From Sphagnum magellanicum (Eukaryota > Streptophyta > Sphagnopsida > Sphagnales > Sphagnaceae): DNA of 64,000 nt. The position numbers and the translations under genes were made by a program. The stretch's first letter is position 1. Every line of letters starts with the position of its first letter. The notes beneath the pieces were generated by a model. The model saw only the letters and a list, made by a program, of their open reading frames with translations, was not told where the DNA came from and searched no databases. Location: positions 5,270,001 through 5,334,000 of the forward strand of contig CM038920.1 of assembly GCA_021904315.1 (NCBI GenBank), in the 5' to 3' direction. Below, one piece after another: positions 10,017-22,790 of this stretch.

Positions 10017-12675
10017 GCCCCAGTAGGAAAGCCCTCACCACGATCTGAAAGCACTGCCTGGATTTTTCCTTTGTATTTTCAGCTCCATTACCTGCCTGAA
10101 GAAACCAGTTTTCAGCAAGGAGGATCTTCTGCCTTGGACACAAATCTCAAATCACAGAATTCCACAAGTCCAAAGGGAGTTTCACTTAACCACGACCCCA
10201 TGACAAGATGTTCTATCATGAGTGCATACATCTCACACCCACTTTGCACAGCCCACTTTGTAAATGTAGACAATCTACATGATCAAAGAAACCACAGGTC
10301 CTATCGTGAACGAGCGTGGCCATACTCCCTGCCAGCTTCTTAATGTTGACGTTACAGCTTTGCCCAGCGAAGACAAGGATCATGAATAAGTACTGCCAAA
10401 CCCTACCAGCTGTAGATGGACAGAGATCTTCCTTCATCCATAGGGGCTCCAGTCTCCACGTAACATCATCTGTAAGCTTTACATCTCCATACGGATTTGA
10501 TTTGTACTTTCGTTGTACTTCCTTCCATGTGGAGATGACTATTTTGTGGCCTGAGTCACAGAGTGAACCAGCTCCCATCAATACACCATGCAGGATTGGA
10601 TGGTGTGGGGGATGGGAAACATATTTTCATTCTATTACTGTCCCAGAGCTAACCATGGTGGTTAGCTGGTGGTTAGCTGGTGGTTAGCTATATACTAACT
10701 ACTAACCATCCAAAGTATCTACCTACCTAGTAACTAGCAAAGGCTAAGCTTACCTACCTACATAGTTCAACATCATAACTACAAATACAAATAAAACGAC
10801 AATGGCTCCTACCTAAACCACTAAAAAAATCGTTACATTGTTTCCAATGGATGGTGCACTGTTTGAGGAGCCTGGTCGCATAATCCCAGCAATTTTGGTG
10901 GGGCCTCTACAAACGGAAAGACCTAGCTTTTTATTTAGTGGATTCAGACACCTCGGCAATAGTTTTTAAATATTGGATTGCAATCCATTACTTCATCTAT
11001 CAAAAGGAAATTGGACGAAAATTTTCATCCATTTACTGTGTTGGTATTATGGACTATGTAACTGGCTCAAGCAGCCCAGTTATGGGAAAGAAACGAGCCA
11101 TGGGAGTGGTGAGTTTTTTAACTGGTGACTACTTGGACGTCTGGGATGAATACTGTTATGGCTGTCCACATAACCCCTGCACCTTTTTGGGCAACCCAGT
11201 ACACAGCAGCATTGGGTTGTAACTCGAGACCTCTCCACCAATGGCAGTGACACCACACCACACCACCAATTTCCATAGAGGAACCATTTATGATTTTTGT
11301 AAAGCCCACCCATTGTTGTTGTGGGCTTTCAAAAAAGCCGATTCCTGATCTGGTCAATTGTCACACCGCTATGCAGCTTGCAATCTTTACACATGGAAAT
11401 GCCCTCAGCCAAAGCCTTTACTGGAATTAAGCCCATAATCGGCTCCAACCTCATGTGAGCCCTTATTCTGGTAAAGCCAGAAGCCTGGAGCTTTACCTAG
11501 CACAACTTAACTGTATTCTCTCTCCCCCCGCCCCCCTCGCGCGCATAAAATCAGGAAATCCTAACAATTTTCTATCTAGGTACTCCACTATTGTAGACAA
11601 ACTGGACTTATGTGCCATCGCCAAAGTCGCTGGCCAGGGGATCTCTGATAAGTGGCAATTAGGGAGAGGGGCTAGTGTCTAAGTGGGACTGTGAAATGGA
11701 GAAGGTGATGTCCATGATGTCATGTGTCATGAGAGTGAGTGCAGTACCAAAATTCGAACTAGCCTAAATTAGAGAAGCCACAAATTTCTCTCACCTTCTC
11801 TCGAAATTAATGCCACAAATTACGGTCACCGGACTTCATTAACGGTCGGACTTCTTTTTGTGTCTTCTTGATGATTTTATTGTGTGTGTTTTGTACACAG
11901 ACTAGACTAGGTACTCACCTGCATTATTGTAGCAATTGACCTAAAATAATAAGTGAGTAAGGTACCCATGAGTGATACCCCCTTCGGAAACTGCTGGGCT
12001 ATTTCACTAACCAGCTCACGACATCCGTCAGAGAGAATGCAATGTGGGAAATTCACAGCCACCTACAGTCGCTGACACTTTTCATTCGTCCGCCGAGGGA
12101 GTTGTCAGGAGGGACCGACCCCAGGTCGTCCCCAGCAGTGTTGTTTTTTCTTTTCAAAGTATTTTTGTTTGTAGCCACAGTGGGGATCATCCATAGAAAT
12201 ATGTGGCGATCGTCCTCAAGAAGATTGTGCCAAATCTGGCTATAAAGTCAGATTCGAAGTACACAACTGTAATCATGCTTCTATATCTTTGAATACACAC
12301 TCAAAACCAACTAAATATATTTGATAATGTTGTCTTTTCCCCCCCACCCCCACTCACTTCTGGCGATTGAAAACCTCCAAAATCATTCCATTCTTGAATT
12401 TTCAATTTTAATTTCGCTTTTTGGCGAAACTTCGCTGATTAAAAAAGGCTAGGACTCCCATAGAGTTGTGGGAATGTCTTGGAACCTCCCTCCTTTACAA
12501 GCGGAAAAACAAAATCACTTTTATTTTTCTTTTTACATTTTTTGCCTTTTCGATTTACAATTACCTCACGGTCAGCACTCCCCATGTGCTGGCATACTGC
12601 CCAGTGTGGACTTCATTGGCATTGTCTTTGCACTGACCCCAACATGCCTCCCATTTCTTTTTCTATTTTCTAGGT
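10017..12675. other. Intergenic region with one unassigned open frame
   Basis: The only notable open frame is 10581-10216 (-), 121 codons, more balanced in composition than the surrounding repeats (it includes GDVKLTDDVTWRLEPLW). I do not recognise it. A 13-bp repeat (GGTTAGCTGGT) occurs three times at 10659-10690. 12180-12240 contains a phrase (AGATTGTGCCAAATCTGGC) that resembles text near 35975 and 36410, so a dispersed repeat family is likely. No other gene was found. Confidence 0.5.
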
Positions 12676-12689
12676 CACCTATATTTTTT

Positions 12690-15440
12690 TCAATCAAGAT
12701 TGTGTTCATTACATGTATTTATGAATTGAAATGTTCTTGTTGAATAATAAAATGGAATTGATAATGATATGTGCATTGTTTGTTGAATAGACATTTGTTG
12801 TGCATTTAGAAATGTATTTCTTAATTTTTTGATTTGTTTGAATGTTTCATATCGTTCATGTTTACATTTCCTTAACATGGATCGCATTTTTTGTGTAACA
12901 AATTTGTTTACTTTTTGTTAAATAAAAAGTGCACTAAGCTACAGGAGAATATGGATCTAAAATGTATTACACATCTATATTTGCTTCCCATATAGGTGTT
13001 GCATGTATGTTAAAAGAATTTGTTGGTATATCATTTACTTTACGTTTCAAAAATAATGTTGGTTTTTTAAAAATGGATCATAATGCAAAAATGTAATTTT
13101 TTTCATTTACATTTAAATCTATAAGAAATTGTTCAAAAGAAATATCTACACCTAATCCCATATCAACAAGTTTTTTTTAAAATATTATTTGTAATTTCAT
13201 GAAATTTTGGAACACAATTGTGTTCATTTAATGGCAATATATTTGTAGTAGATTTCAATGGAAGTTTAGGATATTGAAATTGACAAATTGCTCGATTCTT
13301 TTTTTGACAAGTTTTCATGTTGATGTATTTGTGCACTACATATTTCAATTGGAAAAAATGTTTGATCAGTTGTTATATATTTATCAATAAAATTTTCAAT
13401 AGTTTCATTTGATGAAATGCCAAATTGAAGAGCACTTTGAACCCACAATAATCCATGATCATGGGCTAATCCTCCACTTTAAAATTTAGTAACAAAAAAT
13501 AATCTTGAATTTCACCAAATAATACATTAAATTTTTTTTGAAATTTTTCATCCTATGTTGATAATAACGTACACGTTATAAGATTATTTTTGACAAGTTC
13601 TCCATCATTTAATAAGATATCATTTTTTAAATTTTCGTTTTCAATAACGTGTTGGTCATGCAATTCTTTTAATATTTCTATTAGTGTGGGCCAATTGTTA
13701 ACACCCATGGTGAATGTTACAAAAAACGTTGGAGATCTTAGCTATCTAATCATTGCAAAAACATCTTTGCAAAGATGATCTAAATAATTTGGAAATGTTC
13801 TTGTACATTGTAAATTTTTGTATTCTAAATTAGATTTCAATCATTAATCTAAATTAACATTATTTAACACATCATTAGCTATGAGAACACAACCTAATAA
13901 TTTTTCTTTTCGAATACAAATCTAAGCAAAAGATAATATGAAATGTATTAAAATTTTAATTGTTATAAAATATATATTTATTATATGGTATGCAGATTTT
14001 CTATGAACATTTCTTAATTTTGCTTGTGCAATTTTTTGATATGAACATTGAAAAGGTCTTGATTGACCAAAAAATAATGTTGAGAAATTATTATTTTTTG
14101 AATGAATATCATGAAATAGCCCAAGGGGTCAAAATCCTTCTCCCAGAACAATGGTTCTTGAATTTTTATTATCATCAATTATATGTTTAGAGTTTAAAAT
14201 GTTTTCCATTAATGTATCTATATTATCTTTTTCCATAATTTCTTCAAATGTTTCAAAATGATTAGAATCAAAAGTTTCATAAGTCATTTCTATTGTATAT
14301 TTTTCACTTGCATTTGCAAGTTCAACCAAACCTTGTTAATTTGGTTGTATTGAAACATTTGCATCTATGTATAATGGAGTTTCACAAAGTTTTTATAATG
14401 TTTTCATAACTATGTTAGGAAAAATGTAACCTAACATATATATTGACTTGTATTCTAATTTTCTATTCAAAAACATAGCAATTGAAAAATCATCATATGA
14501 CATTCTTGGTAATATGTCTTGCATTAAATTTAAATTTGTTGGAACATTCACAATGTTTCCACTCATTCCATATTGTTCATAACCTTGTAATTGAAATATT
14601 TGTGTAAATGCAAAACGTGGTGCAATTAGATGTTCTTTTATTTTATTAAGTGTCAAATCATATTTCATGTTTGGTTTCTTCTTCGTAATATGATATCGTA
14701 ATGTTAAATCTAAAGGTTTTTGTAGATCAATTTTTTTCCGACAAGATTTACAAATTAAAATACGATAATTTGTTTTGATGTCTTGTATTCAAGGAGTTCT
14801 TTTATATATGATTTTGATGCAAAATAAATTTGAAATTAAAAAAATAATCTTTGACAATGATAACAAACATGTTTAACAATGTCTTGAATATCTTTTCTAT
14901 TGTTGATAATATGCATATCATCTGTGTTCAGTTCATTATTATTTTATTTTCTTAAACTCAAAACATGATGTGGATTATTTTTACTTGTAGGACCAATGAC
15001 ATTCTCTTTAATATTGTTATTATTTTGTATGTTTTCAACGGGAGTTATTTTTTCTTTAATTAAAATAGGATTTGAAGAATTATTATTTGTTAAATTGGTG
15101 AGATTGTCTTTAACAATAGTATCACATTTCACATCACATTTCATTCGTGTCATTTTATTTTATTTTTTGACATTTTTTCTAATCCCACATGTTGAATAGT
15201 AGGTGGAACAAATGGTGAATTAAATGAAACATTTGGAAGAAAAATCATAATATTTTCAAGGATTTTTTTTTTTGTTGAAAAAAAGAATTTTATGATCATT
15301 ATTAGTAAACCCAAACAAGTTCGTCCAAATGGCATAAATGTGGAGGTGGCAATTGTTGCAACAATTGTAAAAATACTTGGATGACAAATAAGGTAAAAAA
15401 TTGCTTTTTGTTGGAATTTTGGAGACATTTGCATTCAACA
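12690..15440 (-). mobile_element. Decayed Helitron: Rep (HUH) part of a RepHel gene
   Basis: Read on the minus strand from about 15440 down, the order matches the N-terminal half of plant Helitron RepHel proteins. A Cys-rich start (ICKSCRKKIDL near 14740) is followed by a DUF6570/Helitron-like block at 14668-14393 (KIKEHLIAPRFAFTQIFQL, EQYGMSGNIVNVPTNLNL, ILPRM). Next comes an acidic linker ending TIVLGEGF at 14129-14329. The Rep core at 13475-13163 has the HUH motif in LAHDHGLLWVQ, then FGISSNETIENFIDKYITT and LPLNEHNCVPKFHEI. A YILDPYS...FYLTKS stretch near 12960-12905, where the catalytic Tyr is expected, has stops. 12887-12690 ends with FLNAQQMSIQQ and FYYSTRTFQFI. Stops and frameshifts are frequent. 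The C-terminal helicase is absent, so the copy is truncated as well as dead. Helitrons transpose by rolling circle using this Rep and a fused helicase. Confidence 0.87.
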
Positions 15441-17529
15441 ACATGATGGGTTTACACATTGGTAGATAAAGAACTTGCCAACATCATGGTGAGAGATGCC
15501 AATCACTTTCATCACTTTGAAGATGGTGTTTGTTCTTGCATGGACTATTGGTGATGCCAGTAGTCTGCTTGTCAATCACTACATGAAGTTCACTTTGTTT
15601 ATAGTAGCATGTCTAGTGGTCTTTTAGCATGATCAAAGTTCAGTTCACCATTATCAGATGTGGTACCACGAAAAAGGTGGCCATGGAGCCACCTCCCAAG
15701 ATATTTGGTTTCATGCCTCTGCCATCTGTAGCACTTAGGTCTGCTGCCTCTTTCTTCTTATGTAAGGATTGAGTTATTTTTGAAAACCGAGTGAATGTTG
15801 AGACTATAAAATTGATGACCAGTTTTAAGTGTGGACCAACAAAGGTTGGAGGTATTAGTCTTGGGCCTTTGAATTGATCATTGTATCTACTAATAAGTTG
15901 TAATGATGCTTTTAGGTGATGTTTGTATGATATCTCGTGTTTTCTTTGTTGAATGTTTCTTAAGTTTGCTGATTGGGCCTTTTTTTTCCAGACCATAGTT
16001 GCATAGTATGGAGTGTTGGCACAAATACTTCAAGATGGGATGTCTCCTGCATCCCCATGCACAGTTGCTGGAGAAGTTTATATACTGCCAATGCATTCTT
16101 TGGTTGGAATAACTGGTACAGGGGATCCAAGTCAACCATACACTTGATCATCAATGTTGGACCCATAAATCAACCATACCTCAAGATTGCAGCCCTGGGA
16201 TACAAGTTTTGTCTGGAATTGAGCTCCATCATTCAAAAGAGTGACAATTGATACACAAGAGAAGAAGAATGAGCCAAGGGGCCTCCATTTTTCTCATTTT
16301 AGTGTTGGCAAGCAACCTCAAATGGGCTGAAATGGGGAACCATGGTAAAGAATTTGTTTTTCATGTTCATTGTTTTGTGCATTACCCAACGAGGCCCCAA
16401 ATTGAATTTCAATACTAGATCACATATGACAAACTTGGTACAAAAATATGCAAACCCAAAAGTGGAAACAGAACCTGTCAAAATGAGAGGAATTGAGGCA
16501 CATCATGCTGATAGAGGACCATCACAAAAAGATCAACTAGAACCCTGTGTACAGGGAAAAAGTTCTGTGTCAATTCAAAAATTATTTAATTAAATATAAT
16601 TCATGCTTTCTTTAGAATATCCAAATTTTATTTATTATTCAAATTTTAGAATGTTACTCCCTTTCTCTCCCCTTCTTATTTTCTTGATATGGTTCCCAGT
16701 AGTTCATCATTATTTATGTCAATCTCAAATTTGATTTTACTAGATAACATCAATATGAAAAGAGACGCGTAACAAAACATGTGCCTTTTCATGTCCATGT
16801 AGGTGAGTAAGGGAACCGAGTGAGGTATCTAGGCTTGGAAGAGGTAGGTAATTTTTGAAAAAGTATTCAAAACAATAATAATAATAATAATAATTACACC
16901 ATTACATGAATAGCTTGAAACCATAGACTCTGGATAAATCTAGAGAATAACAATACTTAATGCTCAAAGTTATTGTACATGCTCTTGAGCAGCATGATCG
17001 CCTATGAATTTGACAATAGAAATCTCTTGTTTGCTTCTCTACCCTCACCTCATTTGTCAAACCCACACCTAAATTGGTGTTTAGTGAAGGTTTTGTTAAA
17101 TTTGTGGCAATAATTAAATGCCACAAAGAAATTTACCATGACTACTTTTCACCTTCATTGGTGTTTAGTGAAGGTTTTGTTAAAGACATGAAGATCCACA
17201 AGAACAAAGGATAAAAGAAATGTCTAAGTCTAACTTTCAAACAAGGAACAAGATAAGATTATGTGATTCAAAAACAAAAACACAAGAACCAATAACAAGA
17301 ACATGAGATGTACAAAACAAACTTGAAAATGGATCTTTATTATCTTAACATATGCAAACATGAAAAGAACATGACAAGGCTATGGTGCAAGATCATGCCT
17401 GAAATTAGTGTTGAACACATTGAAGGAAATGAGGGGTCCTATTTCTATTTATACCCCTTTGGGGACTTAACTCAAGGAAGTTTCCAAGGAGGTTTTTTAT
17501 GTGTGCATCAAGTAATGAAGCTTTTTAAA
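15441..17529. other. Unassigned region next to the Helitron
   Basis: Open frames at 15640-15996, 15890-16166 (-) and 15973-16251 (+) overlap one another and show no family motif. (AAT)n lies at about 16877-16893. A 30-bp phrase containing GGTGTTTAGTGAAGGTTTTG occurs twice, near 17080 and 17160. No host gene was identified. Confidence 0.45.
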
Positions 17530-17830
17530 AACCTTTCTAATTGAAAGTCAACTATGAGTTAATTGAAACTTAACTGAAAGTTAACTAAGACTTAATTAGG
17601 AGTCAATTGGGAGTTAACCAAAATTAACTAGGAATTAACTAAAAGTTATTAGGAGTTAACTTTGAGTTAACTAGGAGTTAATTTGGAGTTAATTATAACT
17701 TAACTAATATTTAATTAGAGTGAACTAAAAGTCAACTGGAAGTGAACTATGAGTTAAGTGAAAGTGAATTAAAACTTAACTGGAAGTTAATTAAGAGTGA
17801 ACTAAAATTAAATTAAAAGTTAGGTTCATG
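17530..17830. repeat. Degenerate minisatellite, AGTTAACT-type units
   Basis: Units of about 12 bp such as GAGTTAACTA, AAGTTAACTGAA and GGAGTTAATT follow one another for 300 bp with many substitutions. The boundary with the PIF/Harbinger remnant is about 170 bp downstream. Confidence 0.85.
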
Positions 17831-18004
17831 GATGAACATTCAAATGAATGAACTTCATAGAATTGACATCTGTTATAGGTTTATTTAGATGGAAGTATAA
17901 GGTGATTCAAAATTTATTGTAACATTATGGCTAATGTTTGTGAATACAATTTTTTTTGGTGCAATGGCCAAATTGTACAAGGAAGTTTGAATTGTTTTCA
18001 ATCT

Positions 18005-18810
18005 AAAAATGCACAACAATGTTTCAACAAATTACATATGGCATAGGGGTAGATTCTATAGATGAATAATACTAATTTAGAAAGAGCACCACAATGGAAT
18101 GACACAAACATTTTGTGTAAATGGTGGTAGCAATTTCCAACCAACATACTTGAAATAATTGATTCAAGGAGACATAAAACAATAATTCTACATTAATGTA
18201 GAGAGATGATTCACTAAATGTTTGCAAGCTTCAATTGCATGCATTATAGGTGGAAGAGTTGCTTCATTAGTTGGCAAGGCCAATTTCAAAATAAAAATGG
18301 GGAAGTTCAAAATTTTGGAAATGATTGTAGACCAATTACTTTGGATTTTGCATGATTGTTTTAGGTGTTTTAGAGGCAAGGAAAACATCAATGTTTTGAA
18401 TTGATCACCCACCATTCATTATTTGTTAAACGGAACATTTAGTGATTTCAACTTTGTGCTCAATGGAATAATCTATTTGCAATATTATCTTTTCACATTT
18501 ACCTCCAATGGTTTTACTTTGTGTAAACCATACACAAACCTCAAGATGTGAAAAAACAACATTTTGCAAAGATGCAAGAAGAAGTGAAGAAGGATGTGGA
18601 GAGATGTTTGGGTGTCTTGTAATCTCGTTTTCGCATCATTCAAAACCTATCTAGATTATGGCAAATGGATATAGTTTATGAAATCATGATTGCTTGTTAT
18701 TCACAACATGATAATTGAAGATGAAAGGGATCACAACTTTGAACCATTGTTTGATCAAGCAAATGTAGGAAAAGTAAGGTGCAGCTTGAATTTTCAAACA
18801 TACATGTAGG
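18005..18810 (+). pseudogene. PIF/Harbinger transposase (plant nuclease-type DDE) pseudogene
   Basis: The translated text follows plant Harbinger nuclease-like transposases, with stops and frame changes. A degenerate start (near 18010-18150) leads to FQPTYLK...IQGDIKQ. Next come SIACIIGG in place of the usual GSIDCMHW block, a 60-codon open stretch at 18222-18404 with EMIVDQLLWILHDCF and GKENINVLN, and text equivalent to SPT....LNG and FTLCKPY. The end is VIHNMIIEDERDHNFEP near 18700-18750. The IIHNMIIEDER motif is diagnostic of this family. Acidic catalytic positions cannot all be located. It pairs with the convergent second ORF at 19.3-20.0 kb. Confidence 0.85.
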
Positions 18811-19294
18811 GCATTCAAGAATTAGGAAATTTTCAAACACACTTCAATTTGATATTAAACTTGGTCAACATTTGTGGGCCATGAAGGGCTTGCACTAATT
18901 TGATTCAAAAGATTTTTCTAGTGAGATAACATCTCTTGCAATAAAAATCCCACATCTTTACCAAATTTTCAAATTTGTGTTGTGAGGATTGCTATACACT
19001 TTTGTTTAACATGGTAATGTAAAAGTGTGAAAATTGTGGAATTTGTAGCTAACGAGTTATTTGTGTGATTTGAAACAATGTAGGTAACCCACGTGTTCAT
19101 TGTGAGTGGAAGTGTTGTTGCACATGGAAAAATTGTTACAAGTGTCAAAGGTGTTATGTGTGGAGGTGTGGTTGTATGTGCCAAAAAATGATTTTCACAA
19201 AAATTGATGAGCATTGGAGTCAATGTTGAAGCTTTTCAAGTTTTTGGTGTTGTAACTTTATGTATTTTCAAGCTTTAGAATTTGGCACCCTTTT

Positions 19295-20040
19295 TTATTC
19301 AAGAATCATAAAAAACACAAGTGCATTTTGGTTTTCCATAATCTTAACATTTTTCAATGTAACAATTGCCATGTTGGTGCTTGTTTTGGGTTGTGCTTTG
19401 AAAACACATTCTTTCATATGGTGATTCTTATGTTCATCCTTGGCTTCACACGACCTTTGTAGCCTCTTCGAAATCTTTCTTGGATTAGAATTCTCCATGT
19501 GTTTTACAACTATTTCATCAATTTTTACATACTCATCAAAGCTCTTGTTTATTCTTGCGTCAATGGGGGTTTCCCTTTTCATGGGATCACTTTCTCGTAG
19601 TTTTTGACCATCTAAGCACATCTTTGAAGATTAATTAACAATGTATGAAAATAAAGACATTTTTTTGGGTGCTTCAACTTGAAATGTTTCAAAGCTTTTT
19701 CGAAGGTACTTTCATTAGAAACACCACTTTTGTTGAAGGCAATTACAACTTGATAATTCTCACAAATTTTTGTCACATCATGATTTATGAGACCCCACTT
19801 GGTTTCCAAGCTTTTAGCCAAACACTTTCTAGTGCAAGCATGGCGATTTTTGTTGTAGTGTGTTGTGATTCGTTCTTAGAATGCTTGATTTATTTAGCCA
19901 TTCCATGTGATAGGATCTTGCGACACATGATAAACTAAAATAAACAATTTCTTCTCCTCCTTTGTTGCAAAGTTTTTTCCCTTTCTTGCTTTTGCAACCA
20001 CTATGTAGCATCAAGTTCTTAAGTTACCATATCTACAAGG
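19295..20040 (-). pseudogene. PIF/Harbinger second ORF (Myb/NAM-associated-like DNA-binding protein) pseudogene
   Basis: On the minus strand 20014-19829 encodes a Lys-rich, Trp-containing start. 19821-19612 encodes SLETKWGLINHDVTKIC, then VIAFNKSGVSNESTFEKALK and FKLKHPKKCLYF. 19621-19295 encodes a charged C-terminal part including IDARINKSFDEYVK. The RWxxINHDVxKF...ALxxYKxxHPK pattern is that of the Myb-like/NAM-associated partner protein encoded by plant PIF/Harbinger elements, which helps the transposase bind element ends. Frame breaks between the pieces make it non-functional. Its opposite orientation to the transposase fits a two-gene Harbinger element. Confidence 0.75.
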
Positions 20041-20499
20041 AACAAAATTCACATGAGATGTTCAAATACACAATCAATGACATTTGATTACTTTTGCCAA
20101 TAGTTCTTTCGAAGCTTTTATGTTTTCCCCACCAACTTCTAGAGATTGACATGAAATTTCTCAATGCCTACAACTTATTTGCAATTTGTGATGACTATTG
20201 GGGTGTGCTCCCAATGCCATTTATTCTTGGTGGTGCTACATTTTTGTTGTAGAACCCCTTTTGACCCCCTATTGGAGATGCTTTTAGAGAACAAAACAAT
20301 ACCTATGGTGCATCTTCCTTGAGAAACACTAATGTGGAAGTATAGTTTGTCTAGAGATGCATGCAACATTAACTCATCAAGAAGAGATATCACTCAATCA
20401 ACTTCAAGAATGATAGTTATCATGTTAAAACCCAAGATCCATGTTTAGAACAAATTGTGATTAGGGCATGTCCTGGTGATTCACAAATCTTGATTTTGG

Positions 20500-21050
20500 G
20501 GTTGTGGGACAGGTGATCTTTTGAGATGTCTTGTGTTGTGAAGAAAAATACAAAACTGGAAGGTGAGAACACTACATTTGGCTGAGAAAAAAAGACAAAA
20601 CCATGCCTCTATTTCTTCTTTTTCTTCTACTTCTTAGAGATTGTACTATTTTCTTGTGGGCTATGAACAATAAAGGTAAACAATATATGATGTCCATCAC
20701 TTGCTTTGAACTCTTGTTCTACTTTGTTTTGTTTGCTTTTCTTGCTCTTGCCTTATCCATTGACTAATGTTTTGTCACCTTGTGTGACAAAGTTGTTCCA
20801 CATGCTACATATGTTCTTTCTCACTAGGATTGTTGAAATGTTTTTTTATTAGTCTTTGAGAAACATATATATATATATATATAATCATTTTGGCAAAAGC
20901 TTTAGGCTCAAACCTGTTTTGATTGACCTAAAGAAGTTTGGGGAATACATTAATCAAAGTGTACGTAATTGAGTTATTTAATATTTGCAAAATTAAATTT
21001 CTCACATATATATAAAACACAACAGACATTGTGTTTGATTGATTACATTC
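20500..21050. repeat. Dispersed repeat, copy A
   Basis: This stretch matches 33738-34550 in the same orientation. Shared phrases include TACATTTGGCTGAGAAAAAA, ATGATGTCCATCACTTGCTT, TTGTTGAAATGT and the terminal AACAGACATTGTGTTT. The copies have drifted by scattered substitutions and small indels. A (TA)n run at about 20868-20882 is specific to this copy. Internal TATATAAAAC near the right end could be a promoter remnant, so a solo LTR or non-autonomous element is possible. Confidence 0.85.
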
Positions 21051-21899
21051 TTTAAACTATTGTACAAAGCTTTTTGGTAAGTTAGGTCATGGAAAACCCA
21101 TTTATAGAATTGGCAAATTATGTTATCATGTCATAATTTTGGTGTTACTTATTTTTATGTGAATTGGGCATTCACATCTCTTATGTAGTATTTTATTCGT
21201 TATTATGACAATTTTTATGCACATCATGCGAAGGGCAAGTCATTGTGTAGTAATTGTCAAGTTTCTATTGGAGCTAGCGGGACCCTTGATGTGGTGGGAC
21301 CTCGATTATATGAACTAAGTAATTTGGAACTTATTTTTCAATCATATGTAAATGCCAGTGATGCGACCACCTGAGCATGTCACACTACTTGGTGGGTCCC
21401 ACAACAACCATAAAAAATTAAAACTACCATTGAATATTTACACGACATTATAGAATTTCTTGCTTGATTTGGGGGAGTCATTAAGTAGTCATATATATTT
21501 CACAACCATCATTACATGACAATTAAGTATTTCCATGTTAATAATGGATGAAAATAATCAATTGAAATTTTTAAAATATATATTTTTTTCGATTTTATTT
21601 CATCCATGAATCATTTGCTTGACTAATGTATGACTTCTACTAAGTACACATAGGAAATGAAGTTGTATTATATGACAATAATAATTGATAGAGCCATGGA
21701 GGACACTTAGTCATGGTTGCAAAAGACATTATTTCTTTTAGCACATAACAATATAAATGAATATAAATAATAATAATAATTTTGCAAGTTTTATTCAAAA
21801 TTGTTTGAATCTTGTGGCCACTAGGTGGCCTTCCTTGCATCCACCATGTTGAGTTAAGTTTGAAATTAATATTTTAGTTCAAAATTAATTAAATATATG
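21051..21899. other. AT-rich unassigned DNA
   Basis: No coding motif or clear repeat was recognised. Microsatellite-like AATAAT occurs near 21765. Confidence 0.5.
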
Positions 21900-22110
21900 T
21901 TTCTATTTCTTTGCAAAACAACTATTTCATTTTTCGACAAATTTTTACATTTTGTCAAAACCTTTTGCTTCATGGCTAAACTTTAGATCTTAATAAAACC
22001 TTTACATTTTTTAGCTATATTTATAGTTCTCAACAAAACCTCTATTTTTTATAGCTAAATGTAGGCTTATTAGCAAAATGTGTATTTCTTCATGGTTAAA
22101 CTATCAACCT
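21900..22110 (-). repeat. Inverted copies of the GGTTTTGCC/GGTTTAGCC minisatellite
   Basis: The plus strand carries AAAACCTTT...CTTCATGGCTAAAC phrases. These are the reverse complement of the units filling 24160-26590, where the plus strand reads AAAGGTTTTG...GTTTAGCCATGAAG. Confidence 0.75.
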
Positions 22111-22129
22111 AAGTCTATCTACGTTAAAT

Positions 22130-22790
22130 TAAGCTAATATAATTTAACATATGATATTTAAATTAAGTTAAGCCTAGCCTTCGCAAAATCTAAAGCAAAC
22201 CTAGGCTAACCAAGCCTAAACCTAATTAAATTAACCATGGTTAAATTGATTATGGTTAAACTAAATATTTCAAAATTTACAATGCTTAAAGTTTTGATGG
22301 GTAAACTAGCCATCATTAAATTAACTCTATATGGAAAAATTAATAATGATTAAACTAATTATGGCTTAATGAACTGTAACTCACGAATAGATTATTTGTG
22401 GCTAAATAAATTGTGGTTAACAACATAATTGTCACTAAACTAACCATGGTTAATTTAATTGTGGTTAAACCAATCATGGCTAAATTAATTGTAAATAAGT
22501 TAATTACAACTAAATTATTTATGGTTAAATTAATAAGGTCAAACTAACTATGACTAAACAAAACATGGTTGAATGAACCATGGCTAAAAATATTTATGGC
22601 TAAACTAATTATGGTCAAATGAATCATGTCTAAAAAAACCATTGCTAAGTAATTTATGGCTAAATGAGACATAATTAGACAAACCATGGCTAAATTAAAC
22701 TAATTAAAATTGTTGCCAAATTAATTAAAATTAACTTAACCATGGTTAAACTAGTTTTGACTCAATGAACCATGATTGTCATTGTGGTTC
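22130..22790. repeat. Degenerate minisatellite, ATGGTTAAA/ATGGCTAAA units
   Basis: Words of the form ATGGTTAAACTA, ATGGCTAAATTA and GTGGTTAAAC recur every 12-20 bp for about 650 bp with substitutions. There is no coding potential. Confidence 0.85.

Noticed and set aside
19846-19862. CACTACAACAAAAA on the minus strand, like a CACTA terminus
   Set aside because: It lies inside the coding text of the Harbinger second ORF and has no subterminal repeats or partner end.
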